Shown piece after piece: positions 8,810 to 17,250 of a DNA stretch of 64,000 bases; positions within the stretch are counted from its first letter, which is position 1, and each line of letters starts with the position of its first letter. The position numbers were made by a program, and so were the translations under genes. The notes beneath the pieces are model-generated. The model worked only from the letters and a program-made list of their open reading frames with translations. It did not search any database and was not told the origin of the DNA. The stretch spans positions 56,339 to 120,338 of the forward strand of contig JBBDWL010000081.1 in assembly GCA_040902895.1 (NCBI GenBank), in the 5' to 3' direction. Source of the stretch: JALYRV01 sp040902895. GTDB taxonomy: Bacteria > Acidobacteriota > Vicinamibacteria > Vicinamibacterales > SCN-69-37.

Positions 8810-9766
8810 ATGAAACACACCATCCTCGCATTCGCCTTCGTCACTCTCGCCACGCCCGCGATGGCGCAGCAGCCTTCGGCGGCGCTCAGGCTGCCCCGAG
8901 CGGCAGTCGAGGGGCACGAACATCACGGTCAACCCGCGCAGGCCGCTGGCGCGGCCGGGCAGCAGCCGCCGGCGCAGCCGCAGGCCGTGACGCCGCCAGA
9001 CAAGATGGACGAGTCGCGGCCTCCGGGCACCGACGCGTTCGTGAAGATTGCGCTCGAGACGAGCCCGCGCCACCACGAGTGGGTCGACATCAAGATGAAC
9101 GACGGCACGATCGTGAAATCGTTCGTCGTTTTCCCTGAGAGCAAGGACCGCACGGGCGTGGTCATCGTCATTCACGAAAATCGCGGGCTGAATGACTGGG
9201 CGCGGTCGGTGGCGGATCAATTGGCGGAAGACGGGTTCATCGCGATCGCGCCGGATCTGCTGTCGGGCAAAGGGCCAGGCGGCGGCAACACCGACTCGAT
9301 CCCGCCCGATCAGGCCACCCGCGCCATCGGACAGCTCACGAACGACGAGGTGAACAAGCGGCTCGACGCCGTGCGCGAGTACGCGATCCAGATGCCGCCC
9401 GGGAACGGTCGCGTCGGCATGGTGGGATTCTGCTGGGGCGGCGGCAAGGTGTTTCAGTACGCCGCGCATCGCCCGGGACTCAATGCCGGCGTTGTCTATT
9501 ACGGTTCGGCGCCCGCGCCGGCGCTGCTCGAACGCATCGTCACGCCGATACTCGGCCTGTTCGGCGAACAGGACGCGCGCGTGAACACCACGATTAACGC
9601 GGCGCTGCCGATCCTCAACAAGGATCGCGAGATTTTGAAGGCCCACATGTTCCGGGGCGCGGGCCACGGCTTTCTGCGGCAGCAATTCGGCCGCGAAGCC
9701 AACCTCAAGGCTTCGGAAGACGCCTGGCCGCTCACGATTCGCTTCCTTCGCGAGCATCTGAAGTGA
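8810..9766 (+). CDS. Exported dienelactone-hydrolase family protein
   Basis: 318 residues. The start is ATG 8810, not 8798: GGAG sits 6 nt before it and the protein then begins with a clean signal peptide (MKHTILAFAFVTLATPAMAQ). A linker of about 60 Ala/Pro/Gln-rich residues precedes an alpha/beta hydrolase. It has VVIVIHENRGL (Glu of the DLH family), nucleophile Cys in GFCWGG, Asp in LFGEQDARV, and His in GAGHGF. The Cys-Asp-His triad is complete, so it is probably an active esterase or lactonase in the periplasm. The stop overlaps the GTG of the next gene (GTGA). Confidence 0.92.
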   Translation: MKHTILAFAFVTLATPAMAQQPSAALRLPRAAVEGHEHHGQPAQAAGAAGQQPPAQPQAVTPPDKMDESRPPGTDAFVKIALETSPRHHEWVDIKMNDGTIVKSFVVFPESKDRTGVVIVIHENRGLNDWARSVADQLAEDGFIAIAPDLLSGKGPGGGNTDSIPPDQATRAIGQLTNDEVNKRLDAVREYAIQMPPGNGRVGMVGFCWGGGKVFQYAAHRPGLNAGVVYYGSAPAPALLERIVTPILGLFGEQDARVNTTINAALPILNKDREILKAHMFRGAGHGFLRQQFGREANLKASEDAWPLTIRFLREHLK

Positions 9767-9852
9767 GTAAGGCGAGTAAGGCGAGTAAGGCGAGTAAGGC
9801 GAGTAAGGGAAGTAAGGCGGGTAAGGCAGGTGAGGCGGGTAAGGCGGTTAAG
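9763..9852 (+). repeat. 9-bp tandem repeat (GCGAGTAAG) x10, coding
   Basis: Ten consecutive 9-nt units. The first five are near-perfect GCGAGTAAG; the remaining five have 1-3 changes each (ggaagtaag, gcgggtaag, gcaggtgag, gcgggtaag, gcggttaag). The unit length keeps the reading frame, so copy-number change would lengthen or shorten the basic N-terminal tail. The first unit contains the GTG start codon. Confidence 0.9.
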
Positions 9853-10092
9853 CCGAAGGCGCCCACGCCCGACCGTCCCGTGAATCTGCGTCTGACCGCG
9901 CCGGAGTATCAGCTTGTCTCGTATGCGGCGTCGAAGACGCGGGCGCGCGGGGTGAATGCGTGGATGCGCGAAGCGGTGGTCGAGGCCGCGCGGCATTCGG
10001 CCGGCAAGGAAATGTCGGAAGACATTCTGTCGGGTAAAGGAACCGTAAGACTGCTGCGCGAATCGCTGGCCGAGGCGCGCAAGTCGCGGTGA
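9763..10092 (+). CDS. Ser-Lys-Ala repeat + ribbon-helix-helix-like protein
   Basis: 109 residues, GTG start overlapping the hydrolase stop by 4 nt (GTGA). Residues 1-30 are ten tripeptides of the type S-K-A / G-K-A, encoded by a 9-bp tandem repeat. Residues 38-82 (RPVNLRLTAPEYQLVSYAAS, VNAWMREAVVEAAR) read as a beta strand followed by two helices, like the ribbon-helix-helix fold of MobC, CopG and Arc-type DNA-binding proteins. A lysine-rich, low-complexity tail next to such a fold would suit a DNA-binding protein; that is inference. There is no toxin partner next to it. Confidence 0.65.
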   Translation: MSKASKASKASKASKGSKAGKAGEAGKAVKPKAPTPDRPVNLRLTAPEYQLVSYAASKTRARGVNAWMREAVVEAARHSAGKEMSEDILSGKGTVRLLRESLAEARKSR

Positions 10093-10124
10093 CGAATTGT
10101 AGACTGTAAATTGCGGTGGAGATC

Positions 10125-10808
10125 CTATCGCACGCTGATGCCCGCGCTCAGCATCATCAGCCTCTGCCGCGGCCGCTCGAGCAGAGCTCCGTCGGCCAGG
10201 CCGGCAGCGATCGTGTGGAAGCGCAGGTCCACCGTGAAGGCCAGGTGCGGCGACGTGAACCATCGCGCGCCGCCGCCGTAGTTGATCGACCGCACGCGCC
10301 TGTCCGGGTTTTCGCCGGTCTCGACCCACGTCTCGAAGCTGGCGCTCCCAATGCCCCCGCTGACGAAACTCCACCCGTTGCGATGACCAAAGTTGAGCGA
10401 CACCTGCGGCGCGATTGAATACACCTGCGCCTTCAGCATCGGTCCTGTCGGTTCGCCTGCATCGTCGAGCGGCTGCCGGCTGCGCCGCGCCATGGTGAGT
10501 TCCGCGCCAAGTCCCAACGCAACGCGTCCGAACCGCACCGGATAGACATGCGCGCCGACGGTGCCGCCGAGTCCGGGTCCAGGCAGGTCAGAGGCCGGGA
10601 CGTTGAAGGCCGTCGCAATCGTCGGCCGCTGTCCGAACTTCGCGAGCACGCCACGCGCATCGACGACGAATCCCGACACGGGTCGCACGACAAGAACGGG
10701 CCGAGCTGATGTCTGCGGAGCAGGCGGTGGCGAGGTCGGCGGTGTCTGCTGGGCGAACGCAAGCGCCGGGGCGCCCGCGAGCAGCAGCGCCGCAGCAAAT
10801 GCGCGCAT
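10125..10808 (-). CDS. Outer-membrane beta-barrel-like protein
   Basis: 227 residues from the ATG at 10808, which begins a signal peptide (MRAFAAALLLAGAPALAFAQ) followed by a Pro/Thr linker. The rest alternates hydrophobic and polar residues with many Gly and aromatic residues (GGTVGAHVYPVRFGRVALGLGAEL, QVSLNFGHRNGWSFVSGGIGSASF, HLAFTVDLRFHTIA), as in 8-strand OmpA/OmpW-like barrels. No C-terminal Phe; it ends ISVR. TATAAT lies 7 nt before the ATG, so the transcript is probably leaderless. Divergent from the threonine dehydratase gene across a symmetrical promoter palindrome. Confidence 0.75.
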   Translation of the reverse strand: MRAFAAALLLAGAPALAFAQQTPPTSPPPAPQTSARPVLVVRPVSGFVVDARGVLAKFGQRPTIATAFNVPASDLPGPGLGGTVGAHVYPVRFGRVALGLGAELTMARRSRQPLDDAGEPTGPMLKAQVYSIAPQVSLNFGHRNGWSFVSGGIGSASFETWVETGENPDRRVRSINYGGGARWFTSPHLAFTVDLRFHTIAAGLADGALLERPRQRLMMLSAGISVR

Positions 10809-10822
10809 GTAAGTGATTATAA

Positions 10823-10884
10823 GGAAACGCTTGACGGCCCGTGGTATCACGCGACCCGGCCACCACGGGATGTCAAGCGTTTCC
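10823..10884. promoter_or_regulatory. Long inverted repeat between divergent promoters
   Basis: Arms of 23 nt at 10823-10845 and 10862-10884, 21 of 23 positions paired, separated by 16 nt. Each arm ends with GTCAAGCGTTTCC reading outward. It is followed within 1-2 nt by a -10-like hexamer: TATAAT on the minus strand (10816-10821) and CATAAT on the plus strand (10887-10892). The arrangement puts both divergent promoters under one symmetric site. Confidence 0.75.
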
Positions 10885-10903
10885 GTCATAATTGACGCCA
10901 CCG

Positions 10904-11917
10904 GTGACCCTGACCACGCTTGCATCGATCGAAGCCGCCGCGGAACGCATCCGCGGTGTGGCGCGGCATACGCCGGTCATTGATCTCACCATCGAGATCG
11001 AAGATCGGCTGCCGCGTCGCGACGGGCGCGCGCTCTTCGTGAAGTGCGAGAACTTGCAGCCGATGGGCGCGTTCAAGATCCGGGGCGCCTTCAACATGCT
11101 GGTGCGGCTCATGTCGGCGCCGGAGAACGCGCCGGGACTAAAGTCCCGGCCTACCGCCGGCGTCATCACCTATTCCTCCGGCAACCACGGGCAGGCCGTG
11201 GCAATGGCGGCGGGCCGGATGGGCGTGCACGCGGTGGTCGTGATGCCGACGACCGCACCGCCGAACAAGATTGCGGGCGCGAAGGCGCTCGGGGCTGAAG
11301 TTATTCTCGAAGGTACGACGTCGATCGCGCGGCGCGAGCGGGCCGAGAAGGAAGCCGCGGCGCGAGGTCTCGTGATGATGCCGCCGTTCGATCATCCCTG
11401 GATCATCGAAGGGCAGGGCACGTGCGCGCTCGAGATCCTCGACGATCTGCCGGCCACCGCGTGTGTGCTCGTGCCGATCGGCGGCGGCGGACTCGCGTCA
11501 GGCGTGGCGGCGGCAGTGAAGCAGCGAAGCCCGAATGTGCGTGTGATTGGGGTGGAGCCGGCGGGCGCAGCGAAGATGAGCGCCTCGCTCGCGAAAGGCG
11601 AGCCGGTCACGCTCGACTCGACGGCCAGTATCGCCGACGGATTGATGCCCGTACGGCCCGGCGATCTGACTTTCGCGCACGTGCAGAAGTGGGTCGATCA
11701 GGTGGTCACGGTCGACGATGCGCAGATTGCGGAAGCGACGCTGTGGCTGCACGATCGCGGACGGCTCGTCGTCGAACCAAGCGGCGCGGCGACGATTGCC
11801 GCGGTGCGCGCCGGCGCCGTCAATGACATCGAGGGACCCATCGTCGCCATCCTGAGCGGCGGCAACGTCACGCTGGAGCGCCTGATGGAGCTGCGAAAAG
11901 GTAGCGCAGGCCTTTAG
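10904..11917 (+). CDS. Threonine ammonia-lyase / serine racemase-type PLP enzyme
   Basis: 337 residues from GTG 10904; a TTG at 10892 is in frame but overlaps the -10 element. Fold-type II PLP enzyme: CENLQPMGAFKIRGA carries the Schiff-base Lys, SSGNHGQAVA binds the PLP phosphate side, GGGGLASG is the glycine-rich phosphate loop, and ILSGGNV is near the end. There is no C-terminal ACT domain, so it is the short, non-allosteric type (catabolic threonine dehydratase or serine racemase). A palindromic element is inserted in frame before the SSGNH motif, encoding PGLKSRPTAG. A second palindrome supplies its last residues AGL and the stop codon. Confidence 0.9.
   Translation: MTLTTLASIEAAAERIRGVARHTPVIDLTIEIEDRLPRRDGRALFVKCENLQPMGAFKIRGAFNMLVRLMSAPENAPGLKSRPTAGVITYSSGNHGQAVAMAAGRMGVHAVVVMPTTAPPNKIAGAKALGAEVILEGTTSIARRERAEKEAAARGLVMMPPFDHPWIIEGQGTCALEILDDLPATACVLVPIGGGGLASGVAAAVKQRSPNVRVIGVEPAGAAKMSASLAKGEPVTLDSTASIADGLMPVRPGDLTFAHVQKWVDQVVTVDDAQIAEATLWLHDRGRLVVEPSGAATIAAVRAGAVNDIEGPIVAILSGGNVTLERLMELRKGSAGL
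11131..11155 (+). repeat. GTAGG-type palindrome, in-frame inside the dehydratase gene
   Basis: Perfect palindrome GCCGGGACT-AA-AGTCCCGGC (11131-11150) followed by CTACC, the reverse complement of GGTAG. Same layout as the copies at 11900, 36792, 46565, 56441 and 58581. Reads in frame as part of the protein. Confidence 0.8.
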
Positions 11918-11924
11918 GCCTGCG
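11900..11924 (+). repeat. GTAG-type palindrome supplying a stop codon
   Basis: GGTAG (11900-11904) plus CGCAGGCCT-TT-AGGCCTGCG (11905-11924), a perfect 9-bp-arm palindrome. The central TAG (11915-11917) is the stop codon of the upstream gene. Confidence 0.85.
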
Positions 11925-12590
11925 TTAGCGCGACGGTTTCACCGAGCTTCGAATGATGTAATCGAGCCGCGGGTACTCCCGCCGAAAAAACGCGTTGCCT
12001 TCGGCGAATCCCGCGTCCTGCCGGCCCGCCCGGATCCCGCCGAGGCCCTCGCGGTATTCGGCGTTGAAGGCGTCGGCCGCCGCCATGCCCTCGACGACGC
12101 GGCCGAAGGGCACGAATGGCTCGCCGTCGTGCGACGCCGAGTTGTCCCGCAGATTAATGAACACCTGCGTCGTCCGGCCGTTCGGTACCGCGAACGCGAA
12201 AGCAACCGTGCCCCGGACGTTGGACTGGCGGAACGGGTCGTCGGGAAACGTCGCGATCCGCCACGCCCGGGCAACCGCCGGGTCGCCGGCGATGCCGAAC
12301 TGGACCCACGTGGCCGGCCGCACCCGGAAGAAGCGTGCGTCGTCGTAGTATCCATACTTCGCGAGGTTGACGAAGCGGTCGGCGCCCCCGGGAGCCCACT
12401 CGCGGAGCACTTCAATCACGAGCGGGCCCTTGCTCGTTTCGAAGCGGACCAGCGCCCGCTCCGGCGCCGGTTCGCGAAACTCCGGCGCCGCCGGGTCGAG
12501 CAGCAGTTTCCGGTTCGACGGCGACTGCGGTCCGGCCGCGATCGACGCGATCGCGAGCAGCGGCGCGGCAAGACAGGAAAGAATGCGCAT
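11925..12590 (-). CDS. Exported cyclophilin-type peptidyl-prolyl isomerase
   Basis: 221 residues from ATG 12590, which gives a signal peptide (MRILSCLAAPLLAIASIAAG). Cyclophilin core: ALVRFETSKGPLVIEVLREWAPGGADRFVNLAKYGYYDDARFFRV, then GTVAFAFAVPNGRTTQVFINLRDN (the F-I-N-x-x-D motif) and FVPFGRVVEGMAAADAF. The catalytic Arg region reads FFRVRPATWVQFG. Periplasmic protein folding is the expected role. Its start codon overlaps the start codon of the divergent gene at 12589, so its promoter must lie inside that gene. It ends 1 nt beyond a palindrome shared with the convergent dehydratase gene. Confidence 0.88.
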   Translation of the reverse strand: MRILSCLAAPLLAIASIAAGPQSPSNRKLLLDPAAPEFREPAPERALVRFETSKGPLVIEVLREWAPGGADRFVNLAKYGYYDDARFFRVRPATWVQFGIAGDPAVARAWRIATFPDDPFRQSNVRGTVAFAFAVPNGRTTQVFINLRDNSASHDGEPFVPFGRVVEGMAAADAFNAEYREGLGGIRAGRQDAGFAEGNAFFRREYPRLDYIIRSSVKPSR

Positions 12591-15045
12591 GGCTGATGTG
12601 AGGCGTCCGGCGGTCATCGTAGCACTCGCGGTCGCGTTTACGGCGGCGGCCGGCGCGGGGCCGAATCGCTTCGGGTTCTCCGATCGGGTGGAACGGCACA
12701 TGTTGCCGGAAGTTACGACGGGCCCGTCGGAGCCGGCGTGGAGCCCGGATGGGATGTGGATCGCCTTCTCCATGCAGGGCGACATCTGGAAGGTGCCGGC
12801 CGGGGGCGGGGAAGCCATCGCGCTGACTCGCGGCCCCTGGTACTACTTCGAGCCCGCCTGGAGTCCCGACGGCCGGTCGATTGCCGTGACGATGGATACC
12901 GGCGGCAACCTTGATATCGGGATCGTCCCCGCTGATGGAGGAGAGGTTCGGCGGGTCACCGAGGACCGGGCCGCCGATCTCGAGCCGGTCTGGACGCGCG
13001 ACTCAGCGTCGATCGTCTTCGTCAGCTCGCGCAATCGCGGCTTCGATGTCTTCCGCGTGTCACTCGCCGACGCCGCGGTGACACCGGTGGTGAGCGGCGG
13101 CGGTGACCAGATTCAGCCGGCCGTCTCGCCCGACGGCGAGACGCTGGCGTTCGTCGCGCCGGTACGTGGCCGGCTCGGCACGGGCGGCATCTGGACGCAG
13201 CCGCTGGCGCGCGGCACAGACGGATCGGCGCCGCCACAGCCGACGCTCGTGCACTACGAGGAATCCGAGTACCGGATGCGGCCGCGCTGGACGCCGGACG
13301 GCCGCGCGCTGGTCTTCGGATCGGATGCGGCCGGGTCGAACGACCTCGCGATCGTGTCGGCCGACGGCGGCAATCCGGCGGTGCTGACCGCCGATCCGAT
13401 GGGCGAGTTCTCTCCGGCGCCGTCGCCCGACGGCACGCGGATCGCGTTCGTGTCCAATCACGACGGGCCACCGACGCTCTACGTCGCGCCGACCGGCGGC
13501 GGCCCGCGGGGATCCTGGACCGAGGTGCGGATGACGTCGCGGCGCCATCGCACGCCCACCGGCACGGTTCGCGCCCGCGTCGTGGGTCCGGATGGCGCCC
13601 CCGTCCCGGCACGCGTCATGGTGCGCGCCTCCGATGGCCGCAGCTACGCACCCGACGGCGGCTTCGCGCGCGTCATCTCGGCCACCGAGACGCACTACTT
13701 CCACACCGGCGGCGAGTTCGTGCTCACGGTTCCAGCCGGGTCGTTGGAGATCGAAGCCATGCGCGGGTTCGAGTACGTCCCCGTTCGCGCGACCGTCGAC
13801 GTGACGGCCGGCGAGACGGCCGCCGCGCTCCTGCGGCTCGGCCCGCCGATCGCCGACATCGGCGCCTGGCGGTCGGGCGACACGCACGCGCACGACTATC
13901 ATCAGGGCCGCTTCGGGTTGAGCCACGCGTGGCTGTTCGCGCAGTCGCTGGCCGAGGACCTCGGCGTCACCAACGTGCTCATTCACATGGACGGCACGCG
14001 GCTCATGGGTCGTTGGGACGATCTCACCGGCCGTCCGATCGCGCTCTCGACGCCGACGCATCTCCTCCAGTTCGGCGAAGAGTTCCGCGGGTCGCTCGGG
14101 CACATCGGGATGCTGGGCCTCTCGCGATTCATCCTGCCGCTCGTCGGCGGCGCGCCGAACACGCCGTACGCGCAGATTGCCAGCGACCTGCCCTACATCG
14201 ACGGCGCGCGCGCGCAGGGCGGCATCGCCGGATTCATGCATCCGTACCTGGATGACTCGGCGAACGCGGCCGGCTGGGGCGGGTCGCTCATCCCCGTCGA
14301 TGTTGCGATCGGCCGCGGCGATTTTTACGACGTCGCCGCCGTGTACTCGGACGAACTGGCGTCGGCGGCCATGTACTACCGCCTGCTCAATTGCGGCTTC
14401 CGGCTCCCCGCGACCGGCGGCACCGACAACTTCCCCGACGTCTGGCGCGATCCGCCACCCGGCACGGACCGCACTTACGCTCGCGTCGACGGTGCGCTGA
14501 CGGTGGCGTCGTGGCTCGACGCCGTCAAAGCCGGCCGCACGTTCGCGACGACCGGGCCGCTGCTGTTTCTGGACGTGCAGGGCCATCAGCCGGGCGACGA
14601 GATTCGACTCGATGCCGGAGCGCCGGCCGCGCTCGACGTGGCCGTTCGGGTCGCCTCCATCGTGCCGCTCGAGCGCGTCGAGATTCTCGTCAACGGGCGC
14701 GTGGCGCTCGATGCCCGCGCCGGCGCCGACGGCCGGATTCCCGAGCGCGTGTCGGGCCGGGTCGAGGTGCCCGACGGCGGATGGATTGCGGCGCGCGCGG
14801 TCGGCCGGGCGCACCGGTACGTGGGCGACAGCTACGCCTTTGCGCAGACGAGTCCGGTGTACGTCGTCCGCGGCGGCCGTCCGTTCGTGTCGCGCGAGGA
14901 CGCGGCGTTTCTGGGCGAGGTCGTCGACGCGGTTCGCGCGCGCGCCGCGCGGTCGACGGCCTGGCGGTCGGCGGGCGAGCGCGAGGCGTTTCTGCAGGAG
15001 ATCGACAAGGCGCGCGCGGTGTACGCGCGTCTGATGAATCGATAA
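12589..15045 (+). CDS. CehA/McbA-type metallohydrolase with N-terminal beta-propeller
   Basis: 818 residues; ATG 12589 has AGGAAAG 7 nt upstream. Signal peptide 1-25 (RRPAVIVALAVAFTAAAGA). Residues 40-310 form a TolB-like propeller (SEPAWSPDGMWIAF, FEPAWSPDGRSIAV, IQPAVSPDGETLAF, MRPRWTPDGRALVF). A carboxypeptidase-regulatory-like strand segment follows. From about 428 there is a PHP/CehA-like domain: SGDTHAHDYHQGR (metal-binding D, H, H), NVLIHMDGT, GFMHPYLDD, VYSDEL and PATGGTDNF. The metal ligands look complete, so a hydrolase of unknown substrate is likely, located in the periplasm. An N-terminal propeller in front of this hydrolase is frequent in Acidobacteriota. Confidence 0.88.
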   Translation: MADVRRPAVIVALAVAFTAAAGAGPNRFGFSDRVERHMLPEVTTGPSEPAWSPDGMWIAFSMQGDIWKVPAGGGEAIALTRGPWYYFEPAWSPDGRSIAVTMDTGGNLDIGIVPADGGEVRRVTEDRAADLEPVWTRDSASIVFVSSRNRGFDVFRVSLADAAVTPVVSGGGDQIQPAVSPDGETLAFVAPVRGRLGTGGIWTQPLARGTDGSAPPQPTLVHYEESEYRMRPRWTPDGRALVFGSDAAGSNDLAIVSADGGNPAVLTADPMGEFSPAPSPDGTRIAFVSNHDGPPTLYVAPTGGGPRGSWTEVRMTSRRHRTPTGTVRARVVGPDGAPVPARVMVRASDGRSYAPDGGFARVISATETHYFHTGGEFVLTVPAGSLEIEAMRGFEYVPVRATVDVTAGETAAALLRLGPPIADIGAWRSGDTHAHDYHQGRFGLSHAWLFAQSLAEDLGVTNVLIHMDGTRLMGRWDDLTGRPIALSTPTHLLQFGEEFRGSLGHIGMLGLSRFILPLVGGAPNTPYAQIASDLPYIDGARAQGGIAGFMHPYLDDSANAAGWGGSLIPVDVAIGRGDFYDVAAVYSDELASAAMYYRLLNCGFRLPATGGTDNFPDVWRDPPPGTDRTYARVDGALTVASWLDAVKAGRTFATTGPLLFLDVQGHQPGDEIRLDAGAPAALDVAVRVASIVPLERVEILVNGRVALDARAGADGRIPERVSGRVEVPDGGWIAARAVGRAHRYVGDSYAFAQTSPVYVVRGGRPFVSREDAAFLGEVVDAVRARAARSTAWRSAGEREAFLQEIDKARAVYARLMNR

Positions 15046-15049
15046 GGGC

Positions 15050-16408
15050 TCAGTGCGACGCCCTCAACAGCTTCTCGAGCTCCACCAGTCCTTCCTCGAC
15101 GTTCGTGATCCGCCCGTCCAGCTGCATCTCGTAAATCTGTTTGAGCAGCACGCCCACGTGTGGACCGGGCGGCACGCCGTGCGCCAGCACGTGGCGCCCC
15201 AGCACGAACGGCTTCGGCGCGCCATGCTCCACGCCCAGCGCGTGCGCGCGTTCGAGAAACCAGTCCATCGCGCTGCAGTCGAAATTTCCCGGCACGCGTC
15301 CCAGGCAATCGGCCTTCGCTACGCGCGCGAGCAGCTCGAGATCGACCTTGAGCGCGAGTCTGCGGAATGCGCCGTCGCTCACGTTCGGCACCTTGTGGAA
15401 CGCGCCGGGCTTCAGATGGTTGGCGACGATGCCAATGACCTGGGTGCGGACGTCGTAGCCATCGAACGACTGGACGTTGAGGCGATCGAGCAGCGACGTC
15501 GTGGGCGCCACGCCGGCTTCCTCGTGGAAGGGCGAACGGATACGCCCATCGATAAATGCCGTCGTCGCGGGCTTTCCCAGGTCGTGGCACAGCGCGCCCA
15601 GCATGACGGTGAGAGCCTGTGGGCGATCCAGATCCGTGATCCGCTCGTGCGCGCGATCGACCACCTGTAGCGTGTGCACCCAGACGTCGCCCTCCGGATG
15701 CCACTCGGGCTCCTGCTCGCATCCAACCAGGGCTTTCAGCTCGGGAAAGAGTGCGTCGATGACGCCGAGCTCGAGGGCGAGCGCAAAACCGATCGACGGC
15801 CTCTCGGCCGAGAGCAGCAGCTTTTCGATCTCGCCCCAGATCCGCTCCGCGGGCAGATCGTCGAGCGGGATAGCGCTGCAGATGCGCTTCGCCTCATCAT
15901 CGAGCGCGAGATCGAAGCGCGCGGCGAACTGCAGCGCGCGAAGCACGCGCAGGCTGTCGTCGGCAAACGTGGATGCGTCGACGACGCGCAGGCGGCGCGC
16001 CTCGAGATCGCGGCGTCCGTCGAACGGATCGAGATATTCGTCCGTCAGCGGATCGAACGAGATCGCGTTGATGGTGAAATCACGGCGGCGGGCGGCCTCT
16101 TCGATCGACAGCGACGGATCGCCGATGACGGTGAATCCCTTGTGGCCGCGGCCCGTCTTCGACTCGTGACGCGGGAGCGACACGTCAATCCCGCCGATCT
16201 TGAAGACCGTGAAGCTTTCGCCGACCGTGTCGACCCTGCCAAACGATTCGAGCAGCGTCTTCAGCGCATCCGCCGGGATGCCGAAGACTTCGATATCGAT
16301 GTCCTTGGATTCACGCCCCAGCAGCCGGTCGCGCGCCCAGCCGCCGACGATCAATGCGCGGCCTCCGGCGTCGCGCACCGCGCGGGCAATGTCGGTGGCG
16401 AGTGTCAT
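15050..16408 (-). CDS. tRNA nucleotidyltransferase / poly(A) polymerase family with HD domain
   Basis: 452 residues. Class II nucleotidyltransferase head: IVGGWARDRLLGRESKDIDIEVFG with the two catalytic Asp, RRRDFTINAISFDP, YLDPFDGRRDLEARRLRVV, and the RVLRALQFAARF motif. The HD domain starts near 240 (WVHTLQVVDRAHERI) and has ALCHDLGKP, HEEAG and ANHLKPGAFH, so the HD metal site looks intact. It probably adds or repairs the CCA end of tRNAs; HD-containing members also show phosphodiesterase activity (family knowledge). It starts inside the stop codon of the SDR gene (4-nt overlap), so the two are co-transcribed. The plus-strand gene 12589-15045 ends 4 nt before it, in convergence. Confidence 0.92.
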   Translation of the reverse strand: MTLATDIARAVRDAGGRALIVGGWARDRLLGRESKDIDIEVFGIPADALKTLLESFGRVDTVGESFTVFKIGGIDVSLPRHESKTGRGHKGFTVIGDPSLSIEEAARRRDFTINAISFDPLTDEYLDPFDGRRDLEARRLRVVDASTFADDSLRVLRALQFAARFDLALDDEAKRICSAIPLDDLPAERIWGEIEKLLLSAERPSIGFALALELGVIDALFPELKALVGCEQEPEWHPEGDVWVHTLQVVDRAHERITDLDRPQALTVMLGALCHDLGKPATTAFIDGRIRSPFHEEAGVAPTTSLLDRLNVQSFDGYDVRTQVIGIVANHLKPGAFHKVPNVSDGAFRRLALKVDLELLARVAKADCLGRVPGNFDCSAMDWFLERAHALGVEHGAPKPFVLGRHVLAHGVPPGPHVGVLLKQIYEMQLDGRITNVEEGLVELEKLLRASH

Positions 16409-17211
16409 CGGTCGGGTGACCCCTTGGGGTCCTTCCTACGCCGGCCGTACTTGCGCACGGCCTTGTCCGTGAACGCCGGTGCGATGACGCCGGCAATCGC
16501 CAGCGCGCGCGATTTCGCGTAGGGATACACCTCGGCGCGCGGCTTCAGGATCGCCGCTTCGATTGCCGCGGCCACCGTGTCGGCGCTTTGCCTCGGTCCG
16601 AGACCCTGCACCGCGTAGCCAAAGTCGCGCAGCATCGCCTTATGAAATTCCGTAACCGTGGCGACGGGAAAGACGACAGTAACGTGGATGCCGGTGCCGA
16701 GAAGCTCGGCGCGCAGCGACTCGGCGAATCCGAGCTGCGCCGCTTTTGTCGCGCCGTACACGCTGGTGCCCGGGACGCCGCGGCGGCCGACGATCGACGA
16801 GATGATGATCAGATGGCCTGAGGCCTGCCGCCTGAACACCGGCAGTGCCGCGCGCGCGGCGAGGTACGTGCCCATGAAGTTGACGTCCATCAGGCGGCGC
16901 GCGGCATCGGGCGGCGTCTCCTCGAGCGTGCCGTGAAAGCCGATGCCGGCATTCGCGATCATCACGTCGAGCCGTCCGAACGTCGCGATCGCGCGATCGA
17001 CGAGCGCCTGGTTATCCGCTTCGCTCGTGACGTCGCCGGGCACCGCGAGCGCCTGCCTGCCGGCGGCAATCAGCTCGCGGGTGATGGCGGCCAGCCGCTC
17101 GGCCCGCCGCGCCGACAGCACCACGCTCGCGCCGGCGTCTGCAAGGCGCGTCGCGCAGGCGAGCCCGATGCCGGCCGAGGCGCCGGTGATCGCGACGACG
17201 CGTCCATTCAT
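16405..17211 (-). CDS. Short-chain dehydrogenase/reductase
   Basis: 268 residues. Classical SDR: TGASAGIGLACATRL (cofactor), NAGIGFHG (NAG motif), IISSIVGRRGVPG with the catalytic Ser, and YGATK with Tyr and Lys. C-terminal ends in a basic tail (KYGRRRKDPKGSPDR). ATG 17211 has TATCAT 8 nt upstream, a candidate -10 for a near-leaderless start. Oxidoreductase of unknown substrate. It overlaps the nucleotidyltransferase gene by 4 nt. Confidence 0.92.
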   Translation of the reverse strand: MNGRVVAITGASAGIGLACATRLADAGASVVLSARRAERLAAITRELIAAGRQALAVPGDVTSEADNQALVDRAIATFGRLDVMIANAGIGFHGTLEETPPDAARRLMDVNFMGTYLAARAALPVFRRQASGHLIIISSIVGRRGVPGTSVYGATKAAQLGFAESLRAELLGTGIHVTVVFPVATVTEFHKAMLRDFGYAVQGLGPRQSADTVAAAIEAAILKPRAEVYPYAKSRALAIAGVIAPAFTDKAVRKYGRRRKDPKGSPDR

Positions 17212-17250
17212 GCCTCGCGATGATATCCCGGAGGTTTGGCCTGATGTGCT

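Noticed and set aside
13060..14814. Long minus-strand frame (584 codons) opposite the CehA-type gene
   Set aside because: Arg/Ala-rich translation typical of antisense frames in high-GC DNA; the plus-strand gene has complete metal motifs.
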